A stretch of DNA of 64,000 nt from Micromonospora sp. WMMA1363 (lineage in GTDB: Bacteria > Actinomycetota > Actinomycetes > Mycobacteriales > Micromonosporaceae). Where the stretch lies: NCBI RefSeq assembly GCF_030345795.1, contig NZ_JAUALB010000001.1:5510001-5574000 (forward strand), read 5' to 3'. The first letter of the stretch is position 1; each line of letters opens with the position of its first letter. The translations under genes and the position numbers were made by a program. Positions 56,765 to 64,000 of the stretch are shown piece by piece. The notes beneath the pieces are model-generated. The model saw only the letters and a program-made list of their open reading frames with translations, did no database searches and was not told where the DNA came from.

Positions 56765-57232
56765 CTACCTGACGGTTCCTGCGGTGCCCGGCGGGATGGC
56801 CGAGTACGTGTCGCCGTAGTAGCCACCGAGCTTGTCCCGGTAGGCCGGGTCGGTGTCGGCGGTCTCGTCGAACTCGGGCGCGGCCTTGATCTGGTCCTTG
56901 TTCCGGTCGACGAAGACCTTCCGTTCGCCGTGGTCGACGTGGTTGACGGTGCCGGCAGGGATCATGACCTTCTTGCCGAAGACCCATGGACCGGTGTCCA
57001 CCACGAGGTAGCTGGAGTTGACCTCGTGGCTGGCCTGGTCCACCTTGCCGATGCTGCCGTCACTCGCCTCGACCTTGTAGCCCACCAGGTCCGCGCCGGT
57101 CACCCCGGCGTCGTCCCGGTAGCGCCATGGGTCGAAGGTGCCGCCGGACGCGCCGCCCGGGAAGGTGTCCTGCCCACCGGCGACGAGCGGGTCCGGTGTC
57201 CCGTGGGTCGGCTGAGGGTCGAGCCGCTCCAT
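56765..57232 (-). CDS. PRC-barrel domain protein
   Basis: 155 residues. After a disordered N-terminus (about 1-40), the PRC-barrel reads LVGYKVEASDGSIGKVDQ, then SSYLVVDTGPWVFGKKVMIP and AGTVNHVDHGERKVFVD. The end DPAYRDKLGGYYGDTYS is common in actinobacterial members. PRC-barrels occur in RNA-processing and photosynthetic proteins; the stand-alone type has no known role. AGGAG lies about 9 nt before ATG 57232. Confidence 0.8.
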   Translation of the reverse strand: MERLDPQPTHGTPDPLVAGGQDTFPGGASGGTFDPWRYRDDAGVTGADLVGYKVEASDGSIGKVDQASHEVNSSYLVVDTGPWVFGKKVMIPAGTVNHVDHGERKVFVDRNKDQIKAAPEFDETADTDPAYRDKLGGYYGDTYSAIPPGTAGTVR

Positions 57233-57384
57233 GGCGTTTCATCTCCTCTTCGACTGGTCGGGGGTTGGTGCCTGTCCACCCCATGTCCTACCCCGTGTCG
57301 AGATCGCTACACCTGTCCGCACCGCCGGTCCTCCACCACCGTCCCGATATGTGGGTTACTCCTCCCAAAACTGGCGTGGGGTGG

Positions 57385-57390
57385 CAGAGT
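57385..57390 (+). promoter_or_regulatory. -10 candidate CAGAGT of the cimA leader
   Basis: CAGAGT ends 7 nt before GTG 57398, the same spacing as the ilvB leader. No good -35 is seen. Confidence 0.35.
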
Positions 57391-57397
57391 GTCGACC

Positions 57398-57430
57398 GTG
57401 ACCAGCACCTCCCTGATTATCGACACCTAG
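57398..57430 (+). CDS. cimA leader peptide with tandem Ile codons
   Basis: Ten residues, VTSTSLIIDT, then TAG. ATT ATC occur side by side four codons before the stop, with ATT a rare codon in DNA of this GC content. An upstream GTG at 57389 in frame would add three residues. The following hairpin and T-tailed terminator make this an attenuator leader. Ile codons fit control of an isoleucine-pathway enzyme by isoleucyl-tRNA. Confidence 0.65.
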   Translation: MTSTSLIIDT

Positions 57431-57488
57431 CGCGCCGGCCCCCTCCGCCGAGCGCGCAGACCTCCCGCATCCCGCGGGGGGTCTTTTT
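57430..57488 (+). terminator. cimA attenuator
   Basis: GCGCGC at 57430-57435 pairs with 57452-57457 (hairpin 1). Then 57459-57468 pairs with 57474-57483 (10 bp including one T-G) and is followed by TTTTT at 57484-57488. The cimA ATG is 24 nt further. A terminator just ahead of a gene implies regulated read-through. Confidence 0.75.
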
Positions 57489-57511
57489 GTTGGTTGAGAA
57501 AGGACCCTCCC

Positions 57512-59095
57512 ATGACGTTCCAGGTCTATGACACGACCTTGCGCGACGGCGCGCAGCGCGAGGGGCTCAGCTACTCGGTGGTCGACAAGCTCGCGGTGGC
57601 CCGGCTGCTCGACGAGTTCGGCGTCGGCTTCATCGAGGGCGGCTGGCCGGGCGCGGTGCCGAAGGACACCGAGTTCTTCGAGCGGGCGCGCGCCGAACTC
57701 GACCTGAGACACGCGGTGCTGGTCGCGTTCGGCGCCACTCGCCGCGCCGGGGTGGGGGTCGCAGACGACCCGCAGGTACGCGGCCTGCTCGACGCCCAGA
57801 CGCCGGCGATCGCCCTGGTAGCCAAGGCCGACCTGCGGCACGTACAGCGGGCCCTGCGCACCACCGCCGGCGAGAACCTCGAGATGATCCACGACACCGT
57901 GGCTCACCTGGTGGCCCAGGGGCGGCGGGTGTTCGTTGACGGTGAGCACTTCTTCGACGGCTTCCGGTACGACCCGGCGTACACCGCGGCGGTCGTGGAG
58001 ACCGCGCTTGCCGCCGGCGCCGAGCGGTTCGTGCTCTGCGACACCAACGGCGGCATGCTTCCCTCCCACGTCACCACCGCGATCGCCGACCTCACCCACC
58101 GGCTCAACGTGGCCCCCGAACGACTCGGCATCCACTGCCAGAACGACACCGCCTGCGCGGTGGCCAACACCATCGCCGCCGTTGAGGCGGGCGTGCGGCA
58201 CGTCCAGGGCACCGCCAACGGATACGGGGAGCGTCCCGGCAACGCGGATCTCTTCGCCGTCGTGGCGAACCTTCAGCTCAAGCTCGGGCTGCCGGTCCTA
58301 CCGGAGGGCTGCCTGGGGCAGATGGTGCGGGTCTCCCACGCCATCGCCGAGATCGCCAACATCGCCCCCGACACCCACCAGGCCTACGTCGGGGCCGCAG
58401 CCTTCGCCCACAAGGCCGGGCTGCACGCGAGCGCGATCAAGGTGGATCCGCTGCTCTACAACCACGTGGACCCACCGGTGGTGGGCAACGACATGCGGAT
58501 CCTCGTCACCGAGATGGCCGGCCGGGCCAGCGTCGAGCTCAAGAGCCGAGAGCTTGGCCTGGATCTGGCCGGCCATCCGGAGACCCTGACCAGGGTCACC
58601 AAGCGGGTCAAGGAGCTGGAGGCCGGCGGCTGGTCATTCGAGGCCGCGGACGCCTCCTTCGAGCTGTTGGTCCGCTCCGAGCTGTCGGACGCGGCACCGG
58701 CGCGGCCGTTCGCGTTGGAGTCGTACCGGGTCCTGGTCGAGCACCGGGAGGACGGCGCGGTGGTCTCCGAGGCTACAGTCAAGATCAGGGTACGCGGGGA
58801 GCGTGTCATCGCCACGGCGGAGGGGAACGGCCCGGTCAACGCGCTCGACGAGGCGCTGCGGGTCGGCCTGGCACGGCACTACCCGGAGCTGCGCACCTTC
58901 GAGCTGGCCGACTACAAGGTACGGATCCTGGAGGGCAGCCACGGCACCGGTGCGGTGACCCGGGTGCTGGTGAAGACGTCCGACGGCGCCAACCGCGACT
59001 GGACCACGGTGGGGGTGCACCCCAACGTCGTGGAGGCGAGCTGGCACGCGCTCGTCGACGCCCTGACGTACGGGCTGGATCGGACGTGGGCGTGA
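57512..59095 (+). CDS. cimA: (R)-citramalate synthase
   Basis: 527 residues, HMGL-like TIM barrel with a C-terminal LeuA allosteric domain. FQVYDTTLRDGAQREGLSYS at the start is the citramalate-synthase form of the motif; GWPGAVPKDTEFF, GIHCQNDTACAVANTIAAVE, NGYGERPGNADL and HKAGLHASAIKVDP follow. It joins acetyl-CoA and pyruvate to give citramalate, feeding 2-oxobutyrate and isoleucine without threonine. The regulatory domain implies feedback inhibition. AAAGGA lies 8 nt before ATG 57512. Together with IlvBNC, IlvD and IlvE it covers the isoleucine route. A closely related LeuA function is less likely. Confidence 0.88.
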   Translation: MTFQVYDTTLRDGAQREGLSYSVVDKLAVARLLDEFGVGFIEGGWPGAVPKDTEFFERARAELDLRHAVLVAFGATRRAGVGVADDPQVRGLLDAQTPAIALVAKADLRHVQRALRTTAGENLEMIHDTVAHLVAQGRRVFVDGEHFFDGFRYDPAYTAAVVETALAAGAERFVLCDTNGGMLPSHVTTAIADLTHRLNVAPERLGIHCQNDTACAVANTIAAVEAGVRHVQGTANGYGERPGNADLFAVVANLQLKLGLPVLPEGCLGQMVRVSHAIAEIANIAPDTHQAYVGAAAFAHKAGLHASAIKVDPLLYNHVDPPVVGNDMRILVTEMAGRASVELKSRELGLDLAGHPETLTRVTKRVKELEAGGWSFEAADASFELLVRSELSDAAPARPFALESYRVLVEHREDGAVVSEATVKIRVRGERVIATAEGNGPVNALDEALRVGLARHYPELRTFELADYKVRILEGSHGTGAVTRVLVKTSDGANRDWTTVGVHPNVVEASWHALVDALTYGLDRTWA

Positions 59096-59106
59096 GCTGC
59101 GTTGGG

Positions 59107-59143
59107 GCACCTCCCTCCTACCCCGCTGGTAGGAGGGAGGTGC
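59107..59143. terminator. Bidirectional terminator between cimA and the EEP gene
   Basis: Arms 59107-59122 and 59128-59143 are exact complements (16 bp), loop ccgct. It starts 11 nt after the cimA stop and its other end touches the stop codon of the convergent gene, so it can serve both. The motif taccccgctggtagg is present at 59119-59133 and again at 59144-59158. Confidence 0.8.
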
Positions 59144-60129
59144 TACCCCGCTGGTAGGCGGAGGTGGGCGAGCACCGCACGATGGTCGCTGCCGCGGACC
59201 GGATACACGGAGACGGCGCGGACGGCTATCCGCCGGTCCACCAGCACGTGGTCGATGGTTACCGGCGGGATCGGGTCACCGTCGTACGGACCCCACGTAC
59301 CCGTGAGCCCGGCCCCGGCCCCGGCCGCGTCGGCCGCGTCCACGTAGCCCGTGGCCAGCAGGGCGCGCAGCGGGGCGTGGTCCAAAGTGGCGTTGAAATC
59401 TCCGGCGAGGATGCCCAGCGGCCCGTCCGGGGCCGCGGGTGGTTGCGCCGCCAGGTCCGTGTGCCAGGCGTCGACCTGGTCCAGCGCGTACGGGGCGGCG
59501 GGGTGCGCCGACTCGACCCGGACCGGCGGTGCGCCGGGCACCGCGAGGGTCCCGTATGCCTGGTCGAAGCCCCAACCGCCGCGATTGTGCCGGACGCCGC
59601 CCGCGCTGATCGGAAATCGCGCGTACAGGCCGGAGCCGAGGGTCCCCTCCGTCGGGTGCAGTTCCCGGTGCGGCAGCAGCTGGTCGAGGCCCAGCCGGTC
59701 CAGCTCCGCCCCGATCTCCGGCGTGAACTCCTGCACGGCGAGCACGTCCACCGACTGCCGGCGGACCAGGTCGACCAGCGCCCGCGGATCGGCGGTGCCG
59801 GCCAGCAGGTTGGCGGTCAGCAGCCGGACCGCCGGGCCGTCGGCGGCGGGCGGGGTCGAGCCGACCGCCCGGGGCGCCACCACGGTCACCAGCGCGACGG
59901 TCGTCACCGCCGCGACCACCGCGGGCCAGCGCCGCCGTAGCGCGAGCGCCAGCACCAGGGGCAGCACGCTCACCGCCGCGACGTACGGGGTGAAGGCCAG
60001 CAGCTGCACGAACGGCCCCCGGTCCAGGCCGAGTAGGCGCACCGATGCCCAGCCGGCGCCCGGCACGACGGTCAGCCAGCAGGCCACGGTCACGACCCGC
60101 GCCGTGCCGTCCCCACCTGTCCCACGCAC
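59143..60129 (-). CDS. Endonuclease/exonuclease/phosphatase (EEP) family membrane protein
   Basis: 328 residues. Two or three membrane helices at the N-terminus (about 8-85), then an EEP catalytic domain on the outer side: LLTANLLAGTADP, VLAVQEFTPE (metal Glu), LAGDFNATLDHAPL, VTIDHVLVD and VRGSDHRAVLAHL. The family covers DNases and lipid or sugar phosphatases; the anchored outward-facing type is common in actinobacteria and of unknown target. GTG 60129 lies 6 nt after TAGACT, a leaderless start. Confidence 0.82.
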   Translation of the reverse strand: MRGTGGDGTARVVTVACWLTVVPGAGWASVRLLGLDRGPFVQLLAFTPYVAAVSVLPLVLALALRRRWPAVVAAVTTVALVTVVAPRAVGSTPPAADGPAVRLLTANLLAGTADPRALVDLVRRQSVDVLAVQEFTPEIGAELDRLGLDQLLPHRELHPTEGTLGSGLYARFPISAGGVRHNRGGWGFDQAYGTLAVPGAPPVRVESAHPAAPYALDQVDAWHTDLAAQPPAAPDGPLGILAGDFNATLDHAPLRALLATGYVDAADAAGAGAGLTGTWGPYDGDPIPPVTIDHVLVDRRIAVRAVSVYPVRGSDHRAVLAHLRLPAG

Positions 60130-60410
60130 GCCAGCAGTCTAGTCCGGACCCGAGCGAACCTCCGGCCCCGGTGACCGCCAGGGAACGGGCGGCGGCGAAG
60201 GCCGCTCTCGCCGAGGGCGACGTCGGTGCCCTGGCGGTCCACGCGCTGTTGGCGGGGTCGAGCGTCTGTCGGGTCGTCCACGAGTTCGTCGGACCCGCTC
60301 CAGACGGCCTGGGCGGGTTGTCCCGCTCCGGCGGGTCATCGGGCGGAATCGGCCTGCTCGGGGCGGTAATTCCGACGTTTGTGCGGTGGCCGGCACGGGA
60401 AGCAAGCACC
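60130..60410. other. Divergent gap between EEP gene and moxR
   Basis: About 280 bases. The moxR frame stays open through it, but the sequence lacks family homology before GTG 60411. It holds an AT-richer segment (gcggtaattccgacgtttgtg, 60362-60382) that may be the moxR promoter. Confidence 0.4.
60136..60141 (-). promoter_or_regulatory. -10 hexamer TAGACT of the EEP gene
   Basis: On the minus strand it ends 6 nt before GTG 60129. Confidence 0.45.
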
Positions 60411-61538
60411 GTGACGGACATCTCGGACACCCTGGCCAGCGTGCCCACCCCGGTCGATCCCGACGCGACCGGCACCGAGCTGCAGCAGACCCTCGCCGAG
60501 GTCAGGCACGTGATCGTCGGACAGGACCTGCTCGTCGAGCGCCTGCTCACCGCACTCCTCGCCGACGGCCACTGCCTGTTGGAGGGAGTGCCTGGCGTCG
60601 CCAAGACGCTCGCCGCGCAGACGCTCGCCACGGTGGTCGGCGGCAGTTTCTCCCGCATCCAGTTCACCCCCGACCTGGTCCCGTCGGACATCGTCGGCAC
60701 CCGCATCTACCGGGCGTCCCGGGAGACCTTCGACATCGAGCTAGGTCCGATCATGGCCAACCTGGTGCTCGCCGACGAGATCAACCGGGCTCCGGCGAAG
60801 GTGCAGTCCGCGCTGTTGGAGGCCATGGCCGAGCGGCAGGTCTCCATCGGTGGGCGGAGCTGGGACGTCCCGGCGCCGTTCCTGGTGCTGGCCACCCAGA
60901 ACCCGATCGAGTCGGAGGGCGTCTACCAACTGCCCGAGGCGCAGCGTGACCGGTTCCTGATGAAGGTCGTCGTCGACTACCCGACCGACGCTGATGAGCT
61001 GGCGATCCTCTACCGGATGAGCACCGACCGGCCCACGCCCCGCCGGGTGCTGGACCCGCAGCGGTTGCTCGACCTCCAGGGCCGCGCGGCCCGGGTCTTC
61101 GTGCACCACGCCCTCGCCGAGTATGTGGTGCGGCTCATCCTCGCCACCCGCGATCCCGGCCGGTTCGGGTTGCCCGACGTCGCCCCGCAGCTCGCCTACG
61201 GCGCGAGCCCGCGCGCCACGCTCGGCCTGGTCGCCGCAGCCCGGGGTTTGGCGCTGCTGCGCGGACGGGAGTACGTGCTCCCCGAGGACATCCGCGAACT
61301 GGCGGTGGAGGTGCTGGCCCACCGGCTGGTCCTGTCCTTCGACGCGGTCGCCGACGGGGTGTCGGCCGAGTCGGTGGTGAGGCGGCTGGTCGACGCCGTA
61401 CCACCGCCCCGCGTCGCCTCCGGCCAGCCGGACCAGGCACCGGGATCCAACGGCGACAGGAGCGAGCGGGGCAAGCGAATAACCGGGCGTGTTGTGGGCT
61501 CTCCTGCCGGCGTCGACCCGAGGCCGGCGGCGACATGA
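60411..61538 (+). CDS. moxR: MoxR family AAA+ ATPase
   Basis: 375 residues. Walker A LEGVPGVAKTLAAQTLA (about 57-73), Walker B LVLADEINRAP, sensor LATQNPIESEGVYQLPEAQ and RFLMKVVVDYPT. MoxR proteins work as hexameric chaperones with VWA-domain partners; here DUF58 and VWA genes follow with 4-nt overlaps. The C-terminal tail (about 335-375) is disordered, with SERGKR. GTG 60411 matches the family start. Typical partners act in assembly or maturation of extracytoplasmic proteins. Confidence 0.9.
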   Translation: MTDISDTLASVPTPVDPDATGTELQQTLAEVRHVIVGQDLLVERLLTALLADGHCLLEGVPGVAKTLAAQTLATVVGGSFSRIQFTPDLVPSDIVGTRIYRASRETFDIELGPIMANLVLADEINRAPAKVQSALLEAMAERQVSIGGRSWDVPAPFLVLATQNPIESEGVYQLPEAQRDRFLMKVVVDYPTDADELAILYRMSTDRPTPRRVLDPQRLLDLQGRAARVFVHHALAEYVVRLILATRDPGRFGLPDVAPQLAYGASPRATLGLVAAARGLALLRGREYVLPEDIRELAVEVLAHRLVLSFDAVADGVSAESVVRRLVDAVPPPRVASGQPDQAPGSNGDRSERGKRITGRVVGSPAGVDPRPAAT

Positions 61539-62551
61539 AGTGGTGGGGACGCGGCGCGGCGACCGTACCCGCGGCTCCCGGACTGGCCGACCTCGCCGGG
61601 GACCGGCGCCTGCGACGGCTGGAGCTGGCGGTGACCCGGCGGCTGGACGGACTGCTGCACGGGCAGCACCAGGGGCTGCTGCCCGGACCGGGCAGCGAGC
61701 CGGCCGGCAGCCGGGAATACCGCCCGGGCGAGGACGAGGTCCGTCGGATGGACTGGGCGGTCACCGCCCGGACGGCGGTGCCACACGTCCGCGAGGTCGA
61801 CGCCGATCGGGAACTGACCACGTGGCTGTTGGTCGACGCCAGCGCCAGCATGGAGTACGGGACGGCCGAGCTGGACAAGCGTGAACTCTCCGTGGCCGCC
61901 GTCGCGGCGGTCGGCTTCCTCACCGCCGGCGCCGGCAACCGTCTCGGTGCGCAGGTGCTCACCCCGACCGGACTGCGTCGCTTCCCGCCGGGCACCGGGC
62001 GTACCCACCTGTTGGGGCTGCTCCGGGCATTGCTCGCGGCGCCGCGCTCCGGTGGGTACGACGAGGACACCGCCCCGCTCGCGTCGCCCGACCTGGCCGA
62101 GGCGCTGGCGGCCGTGCACCGGGTCGCCACCCGGCGTGGACTGGTGGTGGTGGTCTCGGACTTCCTCGACGGCCTGCCCGACGATCCGACGCGGGTGGCG
62201 CCCTGGGAGCGGACCCTGCGCCGGCTCGCCGTCCGGCACCAGGTCCTCGCCGTGGAGGTGACCGATCCGCGGGAGTGGGAGTTGCCGGATGTCGGCCTGG
62301 TCACCCTGGTGGACCCGGAAAGCGGGCGGCGGCGGGAGATCTGGACCGGCGACCCGCGGCTGCGCGAGCGGTACGCGGACGCCGCGGCTGCCCAGCGTGA
62401 CCAGGTTCGCCAGGCGCTGCGTCGCGGCGGAGCGGCGCACCTGCCGCTGCGGACCGATCGGGACTGGACCACAGACATCGTCCGTCACGTGCACCGGCAG
62501 CGCCGGCTGGCCACCGTGCCGCCTGGGCTGGCCCGGGGAGGTGCGGCGTGA
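61535..62551 (+). CDS. DUF58 domain protein
   Basis: 338 residues. GSREYRPGEDEVRRMDWAVTART is the DUF58 signature region, shortened here to its core SREYRPGED, and LLVDASASMEYG is a VWA-like MIDAS (DxSxS) start. LVVVVSDFLDGLPD follows. DUF58 proteins partner MoxR ATPases. ATG 61535 overlaps the moxR stop (ATGA), so the two are translated together. Confidence 0.88.
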   Translation: MKWWGRGAATVPAAPGLADLAGDRRLRRLELAVTRRLDGLLHGQHQGLLPGPGSEPAGSREYRPGEDEVRRMDWAVTARTAVPHVREVDADRELTTWLLVDASASMEYGTAELDKRELSVAAVAAVGFLTAGAGNRLGAQVLTPTGLRRFPPGTGRTHLLGLLRALLAAPRSGGYDEDTAPLASPDLAEALAAVHRVATRRGLVVVVSDFLDGLPDDPTRVAPWERTLRRLAVRHQVLAVEVTDPREWELPDVGLVTLVDPESGRRREIWTGDPRLRERYADAAAAQRDQVRQALRRGGAAHLPLRTDRDWTTDIVRHVHRQRRLATVPPGLARGGAA

Positions 62552-63507
62552 CCTGGCTCTCACCCACCCGCCTCTGGCTGCTGGTCGGTGTGCTCGCGCT
62601 GGCCGCCGGCTACGTCCTGGTGCAGCGCCGCCGCAGCCGGTATGCGGTGCGCTTCACCAACCTGCGGCTGCTCGACCGGGTCGCCCCGCAGCGGCCGGCG
62701 TGGCGACGGCACGTCCCGGCCGGGTTGTTCCTCGCCATGCTGGCGCTGCTGGTGGTCGGCTTCGCCCGGCCGACGGCGGAGGTGCGGGTGCCTCGGGAAC
62801 GGGCCACGGTGATGGTGGCGGTGGACGTCTCCACGTCGATGCTCGCCAGGGATGTGGAACCGGACCGGCTGACCGCCGCGAAGGAATCGGCCCGACGGTT
62901 CGTCGACGGCCTGCCCGACGAGTTCAACGTCGGTCTGGTCGCGTTCGCCGGTAGCGCGGCGGTGCTGGTGCCGCCGGGCGTCGACCGGGAGGCACTGCAC
63001 GACGGCATCGACCGGCTGGTCGAGGGGGCGACCGGGGTGCAGGGCACCGCGATCGGGGAGGCGATCAACACGTCGCTCGGCGCCGTGAAGGCGCTGGACG
63101 GTGCGGCGGCGAAGGATCCGCCGCCGGCTCGGATCGTCCTGCTCTCCGACGGAGCCAACACCTCGGGGCTGGATCCGATGGAGGCGGCGGTCGACGCGGT
63201 GGCGATGAAGGTGCCGGTGCACACCATTGCCTTCGGTACCCCTACCGGATACGTGGAACGGGGCGGCCGGCCAATCCAGGTGCCGGTGGACGGGCAGACC
63301 CTCGACGCGGTCGCCCATGAGACCGGCGGCCGGTTCCACGAGGCGGGCAGCGCCAAGCAGCTGCGCGCGGTCTACGACGACATCGGCAGTTCGGTGGGTT
63401 ACCGCACCGAGCGGCAGGACGTCTCGGCCCGGTTCATCGGCCTCGGCCTGGTCTTCGCGCTGGGCGCGGCGGCGGGCTCGATGCGTTGGTTCTCCCGCCT
63501 GCCCTGA
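62548..63507 (+). CDS. VWA domain membrane protein (BatA-like)
   Basis: 319 residues. Two N-terminal membrane segments (about 8-25 and 57-73), a VWA domain with MIDAS DVSTSM (93-98) and LLSDGANTSG, and a C-terminal membrane helix (about 293-310). It is the BatA-type third member of the moxR cluster. GTG 62548 overlaps the DUF58 stop by 4 nt. VWA domains bind protein partners through a metal ion; the client is unknown. Confidence 0.88.
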   Translation: MTWLSPTRLWLLVGVLALAAGYVLVQRRRSRYAVRFTNLRLLDRVAPQRPAWRRHVPAGLFLAMLALLVVGFARPTAEVRVPRERATVMVAVDVSTSMLARDVEPDRLTAAKESARRFVDGLPDEFNVGLVAFAGSAAVLVPPGVDREALHDGIDRLVEGATGVQGTAIGEAINTSLGAVKALDGAAAKDPPPARIVLLSDGANTSGLDPMEAAVDAVAMKVPVHTIAFGTPTGYVERGGRPIQVPVDGQTLDAVAHETGGRFHEAGSAKQLRAVYDDIGSSVGYRTERQDVSARFIGLGLVFALGAAAGSMRWFSRLP

Positions 63508-63569
63508 CCCGGCCACCGGTGTGCGGGGCCGGTCACGGTGGGGCCCATCGACACGTGAGGAGCGTACGC

Positions 63570-64000
63570 ATGGCAGTGCAGACCGGGCTGGGTGAGCCGC
63601 GCGGCCCCTGGTTCGTCTCGCCGGAGCTGGACCCGGATGGGCGGGGCCGATGGGAGGTACCCGGGTCCGGCCGGGCCGGGGCGGGGCGCCGCAGGCGCGG
63701 CCGGTTGCTGGCCGGTTTGGCGGTGGTCGCCCTTTCCAGCGCTTCCGGCGCGCTCGCCGGCGGTCTCGTCGCGAGCCGGGACGGCGCACCCGGCTCGGCG
63801 GCCTCGGCGGCACCGGTGCCCGCCGAACTGGTGACGGCCGCGGAGAAGACCGTCCCCGGGGTGGTGTCGGTGCTGGTGGACGGGACGAGAGGCGCCGCCG
63901 CGACCGGCTCCGGGTTCGCGGTCGACGATCAGCAGCACATCATCACCAACGACCACATTCTGGCGAAGGGCCAGAGCGGGCCGGTGACGGTGGAACTGCC
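63570..64000 (+). CDS. HtrA-like serine protease (trypsin-like), N-terminal part
   Basis: The frame is open from ATG 63570 to the window edge (143 residues). A basic, Gly-rich cytoplasmic start is followed by a membrane helix (LLAGLAVVALSSASGALAGG), then VTAAEKTVPGVVSVLV and TGSGFAVDDQQHIITNDHIL. The His of the catalytic triad is in TNDHIL. The Asp and Ser parts, and any PDZ domain, are outside. GAGGAG lies about 8 nt before the ATG. It follows the moxR cluster by about 60 bases and may take part in the same envelope quality control. Confidence 0.85.
   Translation, partial: MAVQTGLGEPRGPWFVSPELDPDGRGRWEVPGSGRAGAGRRRRGRLLAGLAVVALSSASGALAGGLVASRDGAPGSAASAAPVPAELVTAAEKTVPGVVSVLVDGTRGAAATGSGFAVDDQQHIITNDHILAKGQSGPVTVEL

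Noticed and set aside
59119..59158. Double taccccgctggtagg as a possible attachment site
   Set aside because: It is explained by the terminator hairpin and a local duplication; no integrase or tRNA gene nearby.

Overview
The window reads as a chromosomal segment of a high-GC actinomycete, most like Micromonosporaceae (Micromonospora/Salinispora type). The signs are strongly G/C-biased third positions, frequent GTG starts, GatCAB, LigA beside an actinobacterial MetE-like protein, and a full branched-chain amino acid region with actinobacterial leader-peptide attenuators. I saw no rRNA, tRNA, CRISPR array or intact mobile element. Many genes carry a TAnnnT -10 hexamer 5-8 nt before the start codon, which suggests leaderless mRNAs.

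Region by region: 1-9.2 kb holds housekeeping and metabolic genes: the end of a ROK protein, an ABC ATPase, a ribokinase-like kinase, a secreted hydrolase, two tandem DUF6232 membrane proteins, an enoyl-CoA hydratase, an acetolactate-synthase-like enzyme and small membrane proteins. 9.4-24 kb is a conserved core: etfBA, a cysteine desulfurase with mnmA (tRNA 2-thiouridine), a MetE-like protein, ligA, a GGDEF-EAL protein and gatCAB. 23.9-29.7 kb is an accessory island edged by decayed IS701-like and IS110-like transposases. It contains a gene behind a near-perfect SoxR box, a small ORF coupled to a PhzF protein, GyrI-like and GNAT proteins, an Hsp20 remnant, duplicated gene fragments and one truncated gene. 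29.8-41.3 kb carries a stand-alone E1-type TPP enzyme, a metallophosphoesterase, a PQQ-type sugar dehydrogenase lipoprotein, a nucleosidase, a cupin, a PH-domain protein, a degenerate GGDEF/EAL protein and a divergent pair of DUF2690 proteins.

41.4-59.1 kb is the amino acid biosynthesis block: ilvD, ilvB-ilvN-ilvC, serA, leuB, ilvE and a citramalate synthase (cimA), with a third GGDEF-EAL protein, an ApbE protein and a tyrosine phosphatase among them. Together these supply most steps of the valine/isoleucine trunk and parts of the leucine pathway. ilvB and cimA each follow a tiny leader ORF (Leu/Val codons for ilvB, tandem Ile codons for cimA) and a U-tailed terminator, so each is probably tuned by translation of the amino acid it helps to make. 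59.1-64 kb ends with an EEP-family hydrolase and a coupled moxR-DUF58-VWA operon, followed by an HtrA-like protease cut by the window edge.

The most unusual observations are a perfect 58-nt palindrome inside the coding sequence at 43399-43456, the paired attenuators, the SoxR-box gene in the IS-bounded island, a 27-codon ORF filling the ilvB-ilvN gap exactly, and the divergent DUF2690 pair.
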